Source: Caldilineaceae bacterium SB0664_bin_27
GTDB lineage: Bacteria > Chloroflexota > Anaerolineae > Caldilineales > Caldilineaceae
DNA length: 64,000 nucleotides
Assembly (NCBI GenBank): GCA_009838625.1
Contig: VXRG01000097.1
Location: forward strand, 1-64,000
Reading direction: 5' to 3'
Below are positions 26,237-34,398 of the stretch, in pieces. The translations under genes and the position numbers were made by a program. Under the pieces are notes generated by a model. The model did not search any database. It was not told the origin of the DNA and was given only the letters and a program-made list of their open reading frames with translations. Within the stretch, counting starts at the first letter, position 1. The number at the start of each line of letters is the position of its first letter.

Positions 26237-27418
26237 ATGGGCATCAGCCTCGGCATCGTCGGCCTGGGATCCTTCGGCAGTTCCTTCGCCGACCTCTTCA
26301 TGAGCCACCCCCTCGTCGACCGCATCGCCCTCTGCGACCGCGAACCTGACCGCATCGCCCGCTTTGCCGGGCTCGACCACTGGCAAGCCAAGTTTCACGC
26401 CCGCGATGCCTACGCCTCCCTCGACGAAATCTGCGCCAGCGACATCGACGCCATCGCCCTCTTCTCCCAGCCCTGGCTCCACGCCCCCCAGGCCGTTCAG
26501 GCCATGGAGTCAGGCAAACACGTATACAGCGCAGTGCCTATCGTCATGTTACCCGACGGCGACGAAATACTTGACTGGTGCGCCCGCCTCGTCGAAACCG
26601 TGGAACGCACCGGCCACTCCTACATGCTCGGCGAGACAACCTACTACCGGCCGGAATCGATCTACTGCCGCCGCCGCTCGGCAGAGGGCGCTTTCGGCGA
26701 ATTCGTCTACAGCGAAGGGGAGTACTACCACGACGTCGACAGCCCCAGCAGCAACCTGCGCCTTGTCCAGGCCCACAGGCTGGCAGGTCAGGCTGGCCAG
26801 GAGTGGATCGCAGCCAGGGATGACTACAAAAACAGAGGAATTCTGACCGGCCCTATGCACTATCCCACCCATTCGACCAGCGGCCCCATGAGCGTGATGA
26901 ACGCCCGCGCCCTCAAAGTCTGTGCCTGGGGCTATGCCAACCGCACCGAGGATACCTACTTCAGCGAACAGGGCTACCGCTTCAGCAACGAGACCGCACT
27001 TTTCCAAATGAGCAACGGTTCAACCATGCGCATCTGCGAACTCCGCGAGATAGGCCTCCAAAACCGAGAGACCTTTCGCATCTATGGCACGCAGGGCAGC
27101 TACGAGCACGAACAATGGTGCGACAAAGAGAGCCGCTCGCCCCTCACACCTGAAGAAATGCGAAATCCTCTGCCGCCTGATGTCGAAGACGCCTTTAGGG
27201 CTGCCAGTCGCTCCTCCGAAATCTACGGCGGCCACGGCGGCTCCCATCCCTATCTGGTCCACGAATTCGTCGAAGCAGTGCATCAGGAACGGCAGCCTGC
27301 AATCAACGTCTGGTCCGCCGTACGCTACATGGCAGCAGGCGTCATCGCTCACAAGTCAGCTCTGCAGGACGGCGAAATTCTGCCCATTCCGGATTGGGGA
27401 GACGGGCCTGGTGCCTAG
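26237..27418 (+). CDS. Gfo/Idh/MocA-family oxidoreductase lacking the EKP lysine
   Basis: Dinucleotide-dependent sugar or cyclitol dehydrogenase family, 393 residues. The N-terminal Rossmann motif is G-I-V-G-L-G-S-F-G (6-14), and the C-terminal domain has 'PMHYPTHS' and 'GGHGGSHPYLVHEFV'. The usual catalytic E-K-P motif reads A99-V100-P101, so the active-site lysine is missing; the protein may bind substrate without normal catalysis or use another residue. The ATG has AAAGGAG immediately upstream. The gene is convergent with the small conserved gene that follows and has no operon partner. Confidence 0.88.
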   Translation: MGISLGIVGLGSFGSSFADLFMSHPLVDRIALCDREPDRIARFAGLDHWQAKFHARDAYASLDEICASDIDAIALFSQPWLHAPQAVQAMESGKHVYSAVPIVMLPDGDEILDWCARLVETVERTGHSYMLGETTYYRPESIYCRRRSAEGAFGEFVYSEGEYYHDVDSPSSNLRLVQAHRLAGQAGQEWIAARDDYKNRGILTGPMHYPTHSTSGPMSVMNARALKVCAWGYANRTEDTYFSEQGYRFSNETALFQMSNGSTMRICELREIGLQNRETFRIYGTQGSYEHEQWCDKESRSPLTPEEMRNPLPPDVEDAFRAASRSSEIYGGHGGSHPYLVHEFVEAVHQERQPAINVWSAVRYMAAGVIAHKSALQDGEILPIPDWGDGPGA

Positions 27419-27427
27419 CCCCCGCCC

Positions 27428-27694
27428 TCACACCAGATCCATTAGCCAGCCGCGATGGAGGACCCATTCGTCCTCCACTGGATCCCATCGTAACTCAAAA
27501 GAGTTTTGCCCCGGCGTCTGCACAAGGAAACTGCGCACACGTCTACCTTCGACCATCTCGTCCCACTGGCGGCCCAAGGCAACGATACTGTGCGTCCTGC
27601 CCTGCCATTCGAACGACCCGGGCGCGATCTTACCCGTCGGCAGCGAGCGCACTCTAACGCGCACAGGTTCGTCGATCGCAACCTGTTGACTCAT
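27428..27694 (-). CDS. Small conserved protein, DUF6504-like
   Basis: Eighty-eight residues with a compact beta-rich pattern, 'GSFEWQGRTHSIVALGRQWDE' followed by 'FELRWDPVEDEWVLHRGW'. This resembles the small DUF6504-type domain found near DNA-repair polymerase genes in other bacteria; the assignment is from memory. Its ATG at 27694 overlaps the TAA of the CinA-type gene (TAATG), so the two are translationally coupled. An upstream in-frame start at 27703 is possible. No function can be stated. Confidence 0.6.
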   Translation of the reverse strand: MSQQVAIDEPVRVRVRSLPTGKIAPGSFEWQGRTHSIVALGRQWDEMVEGRRVRSFLVQTPGQNSFELRWDPVEDEWVLHRGWLMDLV

Positions 27695-28215
27695 TAACTG
27701 CACTTGTCCGTCGCGTAAGAGAGCAGCATTTCCAGCGCAAGCCGCGCGCTCATCAGCTTGTTGCCGCGCCTGTCTGCCGGCCAGATCGCCTTCTCCGCCC
27801 GGCTGAATCCGTCCTTTGCCGCAAGATGGAGGTAGACCAGGCCCATCGGCTTCTCGACAGTCCCGCCGGGGCCTGCCACACCCGTGATCGACACCGCCGC
27901 GTCCGCATCATACTCTCGCAACGCGCCATAAGCCATCTGCCTCGCCACAGTCGCGTTAACAGCCCCATCGCGTAGCAAAACACCGCCGTCTACACCCAGC
28001 AGCCTCTCCTTCGCCGCATAGCTGTAGACCCCTGCGCTTCCCAGGAACCAGTCCGAGCTTCCCGGTATCTCCGTGATCAAATGTCCTACCAGGCCGCCCG
28101 TGCAGCTCTCCGCGACTGCAGCGATCAACCCTGCTCGCTTCAGAGCGTAGCCCGCCTCCTTCGCCAGCCCCGTCAAGGCCCTTTCATCAATGGGTTCAGT
28201 ATTCTGATTCGCCAT
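27694..28215 (-). CDS. pncC: CinA C-terminal-type nicotinamide-nucleotide amidohydrolase
   Basis: A stand-alone CinA C-terminal domain of 173 residues, about the usual length for PncC. This family deamidates nicotinamide mononucleotide to nicotinate mononucleotide, recycling the by-product of NAD-dependent DNA ligase. Signature motifs are A-E-S-C-T-G-G (35-41), 'GVYSYAAKERLLGV' and S-I-T-G-V-A-G-P-G-G (109-118). The N-terminal MoaB-like domain of full CinA is absent. It is co-transcribed with the small gene downstream, whose start overlaps its stop. Confidence 0.85.
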   Translation of the reverse strand: MANQNTEPIDERALTGLAKEAGYALKRAGLIAAVAESCTGGLVGHLITEIPGSSDWFLGSAGVYSYAAKERLLGVDGGVLLRDGAVNATVARQMAYGALREYDADAAVSITGVAGPGGTVEKPMGLVYLHLAAKDGFSRAEKAIWPADRRGNKLMSARLALEMLLSYATDKCS

Positions 28216-28552
28216 ATTTCCTCTTCGTTAAGTTGGAACTTCCGGCTGGCCCCACACATGGCTTCCCTTCTGCAGCCTAGTCAGCCAGACCTGGGGCCAT
28301 TATAGTCCGCCCTTTTCCGCCCGCCAACTGTACGCGTCGTGACAGGAGTGCTCTCTTGCAACCCCCGACGCTTCCGCTCGGACTCCCAAGGACAATGCGC
28401 CACAGAGCAAGGCAACTGCACCCCGAAAACCCATGCTGCAGAGAACCGTAGGGGCGGCCCTAATGGGCGCTCTTCGAGGACTCTCGGCCGAGTTCCGGCG
28501 TTCCCGCAATGGGTTTCAAGCGCATATGCGCTCCGGCTCCAGCCAGCCGCAG
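28216..28552. other. Intergenic stretch before the membrane coiled-coil gene
   Basis: No gene seen. The first part should contain the promoter of the leftward CinA-type gene, but no clear consensus was found. Open frames in this stretch are under 95 codons and lack ribosome-binding sites. Confidence 0.4.
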
Positions 28553-28581
28553 TTGACAGAAGTCCGGGATTTCTGTATTTT
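28553..28581 (+). promoter_or_regulatory. Sigma70-type promoter of the coiled-coil membrane protein gene
   Basis: A perfect TTGACA (28553-28558) and TATTTT (28576-28581) have ideal 17-base spacing. The gene start is about 200 bases downstream, leaving a long leader in which I see no known riboswitch. Confidence 0.5.
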
Positions 28582-28787
28582 CAATAGGCTTGGAGTTCGT
28601 CAGAAGTCCCATTTCAAGGGCTTGGGACTGAGGCTTGGCAACCCCGTCGTCCAACTGACGAAAAACTGTACACCCTGCCGGTGAAGGCCGTTTAGGCAAC
28701 CCAACTGCACTAAAGAACGAAACTCGCCCCGGGTCCTTCTTCATCCCGGGTTCTGTACAGAAGCCGCACCTATTTGAGGAGAAAGTA

Positions 28788-29789
28788 ATGGAACTCCAGA
28801 CAAAGCAGCCGCCTGAACTGGAATTCAGTATGCCGGAGGTCGAAGAGTCGCTGACCGCCTACCTCTCTGCCATAGGCGGCGCGATCATCGGCCTGCTTCT
28901 CACGCTCCTCGTCCTGGCGATCTGGAACGGCGGCACCCTGAATTTCACCAACATTTCCAGGGTCAATGCGCTTGACGCCGGCCTTACCGATGTCGCTGCT
29001 GACCTCGAAACGGTAAACGCAAACGTCGACGCCCTCGGCGAACGCCTCGTCCTGCTCGAACAGGAGTCCGGCGCGGTCGCCGCACTGCAACATAGCCTCT
29101 CCGAGCTGGACACCAGCCTGGCTGACCTGGACCGCACGCTCAGCGAACAGGGCATCCAACTTGCCCAACTGGACACCGCCGTCGAAGATCTTCAAGTCAC
29201 CAGGCGTAACTTTGACCTCTTCACTGCGGCTCTCACAAACGCGCTGGCGCAAATGGAGACGGCAGCTGCGGCCTCGCAGTCAGAAAACGGCGGTGTCTCA
29301 CAAAGGACTCCGTCGGCTGGACCGGCACCAAGTGCGTCCCGCACTGACGATCGCCGCGCCGCAGAATCGGCCGAATCGAAATCCGCGACCACAGATAGCG
29401 GTCTAAAGGCGGACGAATCGGCACAACCGGTCCAACCCCTTCCACAGCCTGCGGTAGTCGTGAGCGAAAAAGTCGCGCCCGATGCCTTACTCGTCTATCT
29501 CTTTCTAGACGGAAATGCCGACGGCCTGTTCGACGCCGACGAGAACCTCATCGCCGGCGCCACCGTAACACTTACCTCCCCTGACGGAAGAGCCGTTGCT
29601 GCTGAGAACAGTGTCGGTTCCGCCGGTACCCTCTTCGAAAAACTTAACGGTGGCGAGTTCACAGTTTCTGTGGATGAAGTGCAGGGCTATACGCTTGCAA
29701 GCCTCAACAACACGACCGTAGAAGTCGATCCCGAGGCCGGAGCCGGCCAGATAGTCTACTTTGCTGTTGTAACGACAGCCGGGGACTGA
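28788..29789 (+). CDS. Membrane-anchored coiled-coil protein with SdrD-B/Cna-B-like domain
   Basis: Unrecognised 333-residue protein with clear architecture. It has a short cytoplasmic N-terminus, one membrane helix (about 26-47) and a long Leu/Asp/Glu-rich heptad region (about 58-150) that should form a coiled coil outside. A Ser/Ala/Pro/Gln linker (about 155-225) follows. The last 105 residues resemble an SD-repeat B or Cna-B-type beta-sandwich, with 'LDGNADGLFDADENLIAGATVTL' acting as a calcium-style D-x-N-x-D-G loop. GAGGAG at 28776-28781 precedes the ATG. It probably projects from the cell surface as a stalk or adhesin-like spacer (inference). No operon partner is seen. Confidence 0.75.
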   Translation: MELQTKQPPELEFSMPEVEESLTAYLSAIGGAIIGLLLTLLVLAIWNGGTLNFTNISRVNALDAGLTDVAADLETVNANVDALGERLVLLEQESGAVAALQHSLSELDTSLADLDRTLSEQGIQLAQLDTAVEDLQVTRRNFDLFTAALTNALAQMETAAAASQSENGGVSQRTPSAGPAPSASRTDDRRAAESAESKSATTDSGLKADESAQPVQPLPQPAVVVSEKVAPDALLVYLFLDGNADGLFDADENLIAGATVTLTSPDGRAVAAENSVGSAGTLFEKLNGGEFTVSVDEVQGYTLASLNNTTVEVDPEAGAGQIVYFAVVTTAGD

Positions 29790-29820
29790 TTATGAGGGGT
29801 CAACCACCGCAATTCGCTGG

Positions 29821-30381
29821 TTACTCCGCCGCCTCAGAAACTTCATAAAAGATGAGCAGCACCGAACCGTAGCGGCGCCTGTCAAACTCGATCAGTGTAT
29901 CAAGTTTGATTGGCGCCTCTTCGTGCGGGTCGATTTGGACGATGACGACACTATCGTCTACCAACAGCCCGACTCCGGCATCGACCGCCTTCAACGCCTT
30001 CTTCCATAGTTCCCGGTACTGAGGCGGCGCGATGTATACCAGGTCAAACGGCTCGCCCTCAAACTTCTCGATGAAGTCGAAGCTGTCACGTCTCGTTACT
30101 GTCGCTAAATCAGCCATCCTGCAGTGAGACAGATTCTGCAGTATCGTGCGAACCGCCGCACGACTTCGGTCCACAAAAAAGGCGTGCTCCGCCCCCCGGC
30201 TCAGCGCTTCAATGCCCACCGCGCCGGTGCCCCCAAACAGGTCCAGTACGTATCGCCCCTCGATCCAGTTTCCCAGAATCGAAAAGAGGGCCTCCTTCGC
30301 CCGGTCGGTGATCGGACGCGTGCCGTCCCCTGGAACCGACTGTAGCCTGTGCCCTCTCGCGCTCCCTGATATAACTCGCAT
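29821..30381 (-). CDS. rsmD: 16S rRNA (guanine966-N2)-methyltransferase RsmD
   Basis: Methylates G966 of 16S rRNA during 30S assembly, using S-adenosylmethionine. The 186-residue protein has the family N-terminus 'MRVISGSARGHRL', 'RPITDRAKEALFSIL' and SAM motif D-L-F-G-G-T-G (47-53). The catalytic N/D-P-P-Y motif appears as I117-A-P-P-Q-Y122, a departure that may be lineage-specific. ATG at 30381 fits the family start. A TTG at 30390 has a better-spaced AAGGGG and may be the true start, adding three residues. It is convergent with the preceding gene, 31 bases away. Confidence 0.9.
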   Translation of the reverse strand: MRVISGSARGHRLQSVPGDGTRPITDRAKEALFSILGNWIEGRYVLDLFGGTGAVGIEALSRGAEHAFFVDRSRAAVRTILQNLSHCRMADLATVTRRDSFDFIEKFEGEPFDLVYIAPPQYRELWKKALKAVDAGVGLLVDDSVVIVQIDPHEEAPIKLDTLIEFDRRRYGSVLLIFYEVSEAAE

Positions 30382-30461
30382 AGCCTGCAAAAACTGAACC
30401 CCTTGTAACCGGCCTCTAGCCCTCTGAACAGGTTGACGCCAGCTAATTCTCCCGTCACAGG

Positions 30462-30467
30462 ATTATA
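30462..30467 (-). promoter_or_regulatory. Possible -10 element for rsmD
   Basis: A perfect TATAAT on the minus strand lies about 80 bases upstream of rsmD. No good -35 box is seen at the right distance, so support is weak. Confidence 0.3.
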
Positions 30468-30492
30468 GTTGCACTCACGCGATTTCAGACAA

Positions 30493-30521
30493 TTGCGCGA
30501 AATGGCGGCCTGAGATAAAAT
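30493..30521 (+). promoter_or_regulatory. Promoter of the glycine-riboswitch/gcvP transcript
   Basis: TTGCGC (30493-30498) and TAAAAT (30516-30521) have 17-base spacing. Transcription would begin near 30528, about 30 bases before the first aptamer, which is the expected arrangement. Confidence 0.5.
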
Positions 30522-30559
30522 AGCCCGCGTCAGGACTGGCAACTGAATACTTGCTGACG

Positions 30560-30814
30560 CGCGACGAGAGAGACTTCACATTCGAAGCGCCGAAGGGGCA
30601 AGCCGGCGGGACGACCCAACCTGTCCGGTCACACTCTCAGGCAAAAGGATCGTCGCGATACGGCACCTTTGGAAAGCGTCGCCAAACAGGCATTTGGCGG
30701 CCACCGACGGGGCAACCGCACGCCGGCAAAGGCAGGTGGGGACAGAAGAAGACCTCCCCGGTTCCACTTAACACCACGGCGGTGTGCGTCAATCTCTCAG
30801 GTCAAGGACAGAGG
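30560..30814 (+). promoter_or_regulatory. Tandem glycine riboswitch
   Basis: Two glycine aptamers precede gcvP. Aptamer 1 (30560-30657) is closed by a perfect 8-bp P1 (30560-30567 with 30650-30657) and has the hallmark strings GCGCCGAAGGGGCAAGC and CTCTCAGGCAAAAGGA. Aptamer 2 (about 30666-30814) is closed by CCTTTG with CAGAGG and has GACGGGGCAACC and CTCTCAGGTCAAGGACAGA; its arm 3 is enlarged. The linker between them is about eight bases, as in known tandem glycine switches. Together with the terminator downstream this should switch gcvP on when glycine is abundant. The family is well established as controlling glycine-cleavage genes. Confidence 0.92.
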
Positions 30815-30817
30815 CAA

Positions 30818-30849
30818 CGGGCACTCTTTCGAGATGCCCGTTTTTTCTT
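30818..30849 (+). terminator. Intrinsic terminator of the glycine riboswitch
   Basis: CGGGCA-CTC pairs with GAG-A-TGCCCG around TTTC, followed directly by TTTTTTCTTT. It sits immediately after aptamer 2 and 78 bases before gcvP, so it is the expression platform. Confidence 0.85.
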
Positions 30850-30927
30850 TCCGGTAATTGGTGTCCTTGCTACTGCCGCCGCAACGAAGTCGGCCAAAGA
30901 GTGAGGCGGAAACCCAAGGAGTGATCC

Positions 30928-33900
30928 ATGAGCCCGCAATCCCACACTGTACCGCCCAAAGCCGCGAGCAACGGCCTTGGCAATGCCTCCAGGGAAGGAG
31001 TCGCCTGGCAGCTCGCCGAACACGCCTCGAAGAAGATGGGACGGGAGGGCCTCCTCCAGCGCACAGATGCCTTCGTCCCTCGCCACTTGGGGCCGGACCA
31101 CGACGAGCAGGAGGCGATGCTGCTAACTGTCGGTGTGGATTCGCTCGACCAACTGATCGACCAGACCATTCCTGCTCCGATTCGGCTCCAGCGTCCCCTA
31201 GCCCTTCCCGATCCGCGCCCCGAATCCGACATTTTGGCCGAAATGGCGGAATTGGCCGGACGCAACCAGCTCTTCCGGTCCTTCATCGGCATGGGCTACT
31301 ACGACACCATTACGCCCCCCGTCATCCTACGAAACGTCCTTGAAAATCCCGGCTGGTACACCCAGTACACGCCGTATCAAGCCGAAATCGCACAGGGGCG
31401 GCTGGAAGCCCTGCTCAACTTCCAGACAATGGTTTCCGACCTCACAGCACTGGACATTGCCAACGCCTCCCTCCTTGACGAAGCCACCGCCGCTGCCGAG
31501 GCTATGATGATGTGCAAGCGCGCTCAGAAACGGGGTGCCTCAGGGGACGCCTTTCTTGTCTCCGACAAGGTCCATCCCCAGACCATCGACACCATCAGAG
31601 TCCGCGCCGAACCCTTGGGCTACAAGATCGTCGTCGGCGACCATGGAAATTTCTGCCCCGACTCCGGTACCTTCGGCATCCTCTTACAGTACCCGGACAC
31701 CGAAGGCACCATCAGTGACTACCGCGGTCTGGTCGAAGAGGCTCACGCCGCCGGCGCCCTGGTCGTGGTCGCCACCGATCTCCTGGCCCTGACCCTGCTC
31801 ACGCCACCAGGCGAATGGGGGGCTGACATCGCAGTAGGCAGCGCCCAGCGCTTTGGCGTGCCCATGGGTTACGGCGGCCCCCACGCCGCTTTCATGGCCA
31901 CCCGCGATCAGCTCAAACGACAGATGCCCGGCCGCCTAGTCGGCGTCTCACAGGACGCCCAGGGCAGGACTGCTCTTCGTCTTGCCCTCCAGACCAGGGA
32001 ACAACATATTCGCCGCGACAAGGCCACCAGCAACATCTGCACGGCCCAGGTGCTCTTGGCAATCATGGCCTCAATGTACGCCGTCTACCACGGTCCCGCC
32101 GGTCTCAAAAGAATCGCTCAGCGGATTCAGCTCCTGACCTCCATCCTTGCCTCCCAGCTGCAAGTACTGGGTTACCGCATCACGCAATCCAGTTCCGGCC
32201 CCCTCTTCGATACGTTGAAGATCGACGGAGGACCACACACACAGGATGAGCTTCGCCGCGCAGCCGCCGCACACCGCCTCAACCTTCGCCAATATGAGGA
32301 TGGGGCAGTCGGCATCTCTCTCGACGAAAAGACCACCGCTGCCGAGCTGGAAGCTCTTCTGGAGATATTCGGCAGGCCCCCACGGCCCGAATCTTCTTCA
32401 GCAATTCAGGATGGCCGGCCGCACGCCAACGGCCCCGAACTAGACGCGCTCGCCAGCGAGGTCGCTCTCGACTATCCCGAGCCCTTCGCGCGCAAAAGCC
32501 CCTACCTGACCCATCCAATCTTCAACACCATCAAGTCGGAAACCGAGATGCTGCGCTACATTACCAAGCTGCAGAACCGGGATCTCTCTCTCGCCCACTC
32601 CATGATCCCCCTCGGCTCCTGCACCATGAAACTGAACGCCACCGCCGAAATGATCCCTGTCACCTGGCCCCAATTCTGCGGGCTCCACCCCTTCGCTCCC
32701 CTCGAGCAGGCACAGGGCTACCTCGAACTCTTTGACCGCCTCGCCCGGGCTCTGGCCGAAATTACAGGCTTCGCCGCCGTCTCCTTTCAGCCCAACGCCG
32801 GCTCCCAGGGCGAGTACGCGGGCCTGCTCGCGATCCGGGCTTTGCACCTCAGCCGCGGCGATGACCATCGAGACATCTGCCTCATCCCCTCGTCTGCTCA
32901 CGGCACCAACCCTGCCAGCGCTGTGATGGCCGGCATGAAGGTTGTCGTGGTCCGCTGCGACGAAGAGGGAAACATCGACCTTCCCGACCTCAGAGCCAAG
33001 GCCGAACAGCACAGCAATCAGCTCGCCGCGCTCATGGTCACCTATCCCAGCACGCACGGCGTCTTCGAAGAAGCTATCCAGGACGTCTGCGACCTTGTCC
33101 ACCTCCATGGCGGCCAGGTATATATGGACGGCGCCAACATGAATGCCCAGGTCGGTCTCTGCCGGCCCGGGGACATGGGCGCCGACGTCTGCCACCTCAA
33201 CCTGCACAAGACCTTCTGCATCCCTCACGGTGGCGGCGGACCTGGAATGGGCCCGATCTGCGTCGCCGAACATCTCGCGCCCTTCCTCCCAGGCCATGCC
33301 GTTGTCCCCGGCATCGGCGGCCCAAGCGCTATCGGCGCCGTATCGGCCGCGCCCTGGGGCAGCGCCGCCATTCTGCCCATCTCATACGCCTACATCGCCA
33401 TGATGGGCGGCTCCGGCCTGACCGAAGCCACCCGCATCGCTATCCTCAATGCTAACTACATCGCCGCCCGTCTTGAACCCGCCTACCCCGTCCTTTACAA
33501 GGGAACCCAGGGCCGTGTGGCCCACGAATGCATCATCGACACGCGTTTCCTTAAGGATCACGGCCTCCAGGTCGACGATATTGCAAAACGGCTCATCGAC
33601 TTCGGCTTCCACGCCCCTACAATGTCCTTCCCAGTCGCGGGCACGCTAATGATCGAGCCCACTGAAAGCGAGTCCAAGGACGAGCTTGACCGCTTCTGCG
33701 CCGCCATGCTCGCAATTCGGGAGGAAGTCCAGGCCGTTCAGGACGGCAAAATCAGCCCCGAGGATTCTCCCCTCCACCACGCACCACACACCGCCGACCT
33801 GGTCACCGCCGACCAGTGGGATCGCGCCTACAGCCGAGAAACCGCAGCCTTCCCCGCCAACTGGGTACGAGAAAATAAATTCTGGCCCGCAGTCAGTCGC

Positions 33901-33966
33901 ATCGACAACACCTACGGCGACCGCAACCTTGTCTGCGCCTGCCCGCCGCTGGAGAGCTACGCCTAA
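30928..33966 (+). CDS. gcvP: Glycine dehydrogenase (decarboxylating), P protein, fused form
   Basis: PLP enzyme of the glycine cleavage system; decarboxylates glycine and passes the aminomethyl group to lipoyl-GcvH. At 1012 residues it is the single-chain form with both halves, slightly longer than the usual 950-960 because of an N-terminal extension of about 45 residues. It has 'RHLGPD' near the start, '[25 protein letters not shown]', and in the second half '[11 protein letters not shown]', 'YPSTHGV' and the PLP lysine K761 within [14 protein letters not shown] at 30916-30921 precedes the ATG. It is controlled by the glycine riboswitch. gcvT, gcvH and lpd are not in the window. Confidence 0.97.
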   Translation: MSPQSHTVPPKAASNGLGNASREGVAWQLAEHASKKMGREGLLQRTDAFVPRHLGPDHDEQEAMLLTVGVDSLDQLIDQTIPAPIRLQRPLALPDPRPESDILAEMAELAGRNQLFRSFIGMGYYDTITPPVILRNVLENPGWYTQYTPYQAEIAQGRLEALLNFQTMVSDLTALDIANASLLDEATAAAEAMMMCKRAQKRGASGDAFLVSDKVHPQTIDTIRVRAEPLGYKIVVGDHGNFCPDSGTFGILLQYPDTEGTISDYRGLVEEAHAAGALVVVATDLLALTLLTPPGEWGADIAVGSAQRFGVPMGYGGPHAAFMATRDQLKRQMPGRLVGVSQDAQGRTALRLALQTREQHIRRDKATSNICTAQVLLAIMASMYAVYHGPAGLKRIAQRIQLLTSILASQLQVLGYRITQSSSGPLFDTLKIDGGPHTQDELRRAAAAHRLNLRQYEDGAVGISLDEKTTAAELEALLEIFGRPPRPESSSAIQDGRPHANGPELDALASEVALDYPEPFARKSPYLTHPIFNTIKSETEMLRYITKLQNRDLSLAHSMIPLGSCTMKLNATAEMIPVTWPQFCGLHPFAPLEQAQGYLELFDRLARALAEITGFAAVSFQPNAGSQGEYAGLLAIRALHLSRGDDHRDICLIPSSAHGTNPASAVMAGMKVVVVRCDEEGNIDLPDLRAKAEQHSNQLAALMVTYPSTHGVFEEAIQDVCDLVHLHGGQVYMDGANMNAQVGLCRPGDMGADVCHLNLHKTFCIPHGGGGPGMGPICVAEHLAPFLPGHAVVPGIGGPSAIGAVSAAPWGSAAILPISYAYIAMMGGSGLTEATRIAILNANYIAARLEPAYPVLYKGTQGRVAHECIIDTRFLKDHGLQVDDIAKRLIDFGFHAPTMSFPVAGTLMIEPTESESKDELDRFCAAMLAIREEVQAVQDGKISPEDSPLHHAPHTADLVTADQWDRAYSRETAAFPANWVRENKFWPAVSRIDNTYGDRNLVCACPPLESYA

Positions 33967-34043
33967 ACACTGTTGCAAACGATGTGAATCACAGTGGCTG
34001 CCAAGCTCTAGTCTGACTTCACCCTGCAGATCAGGCTGGAGAG

Positions 34044-34128
34044 GGGCAGGCTTTGTGCCTGCCCTTGCACACACTGCCTCTTCCAGTCCCCTTCTAACCT
34101 CATGTAAAGGCAAGCCTTGCGCCTGTCC
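34044..34128. repeat. REP-like palindromes after gcvP
   Basis: GGGCAGGC (34044-34051) and GCCTGCCC (34057-34064) form a perfect 8-bp hairpin with a five-base loop. A degenerate second copy, AAGGCAAGCCTTGCGCCTGTCC, lies at 34107-34128. The same type of paired palindrome recurs at 60182-60245. Both pairs lie just downstream of a gene. Confidence 0.65.
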
Positions 34129-34239
34129 TCGCGTAGGCTCAATAACTGCTATTCGCGAATGCCATTCGTGGACCCTCCGCCTTTCTTCGGCAATGTAGGC
34201 ATGTCAGACCAGAAGCTATGGCCCTGAGCGCGAATGCGG

Positions 34240-34268
34240 TTGACACCAAATATAATGACGTTTATAGT
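34240..34268 (+). promoter_or_regulatory. Strong sigma70-type promoter of the first sugar ABC operon
   Basis: A perfect TTGACA (34240-34245), a 17-base spacer and TATAGT (34263-34268, five of six). The binding-protein start is about 130 bases downstream. This is the best promoter match in the window. Confidence 0.7.
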
Positions 34269-34398
34269 TTGAGTCTGAACTACAGAGTCGAGGAGTTTAC
34301 GGGGAGCCGGTGTCACTTCTCTCTGCTCACTTCTCTTCACTCTTTCCTCCACCTGTGTCTTGCCTGGGGCAGAAAAACAATCAAGGAGGCCTGCCGAA

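Noticed and set aside
32440-33297. 285-codon antisense frame inside gcvP
   Set aside because: gcvP is certain here and the antisense translation matches no family.
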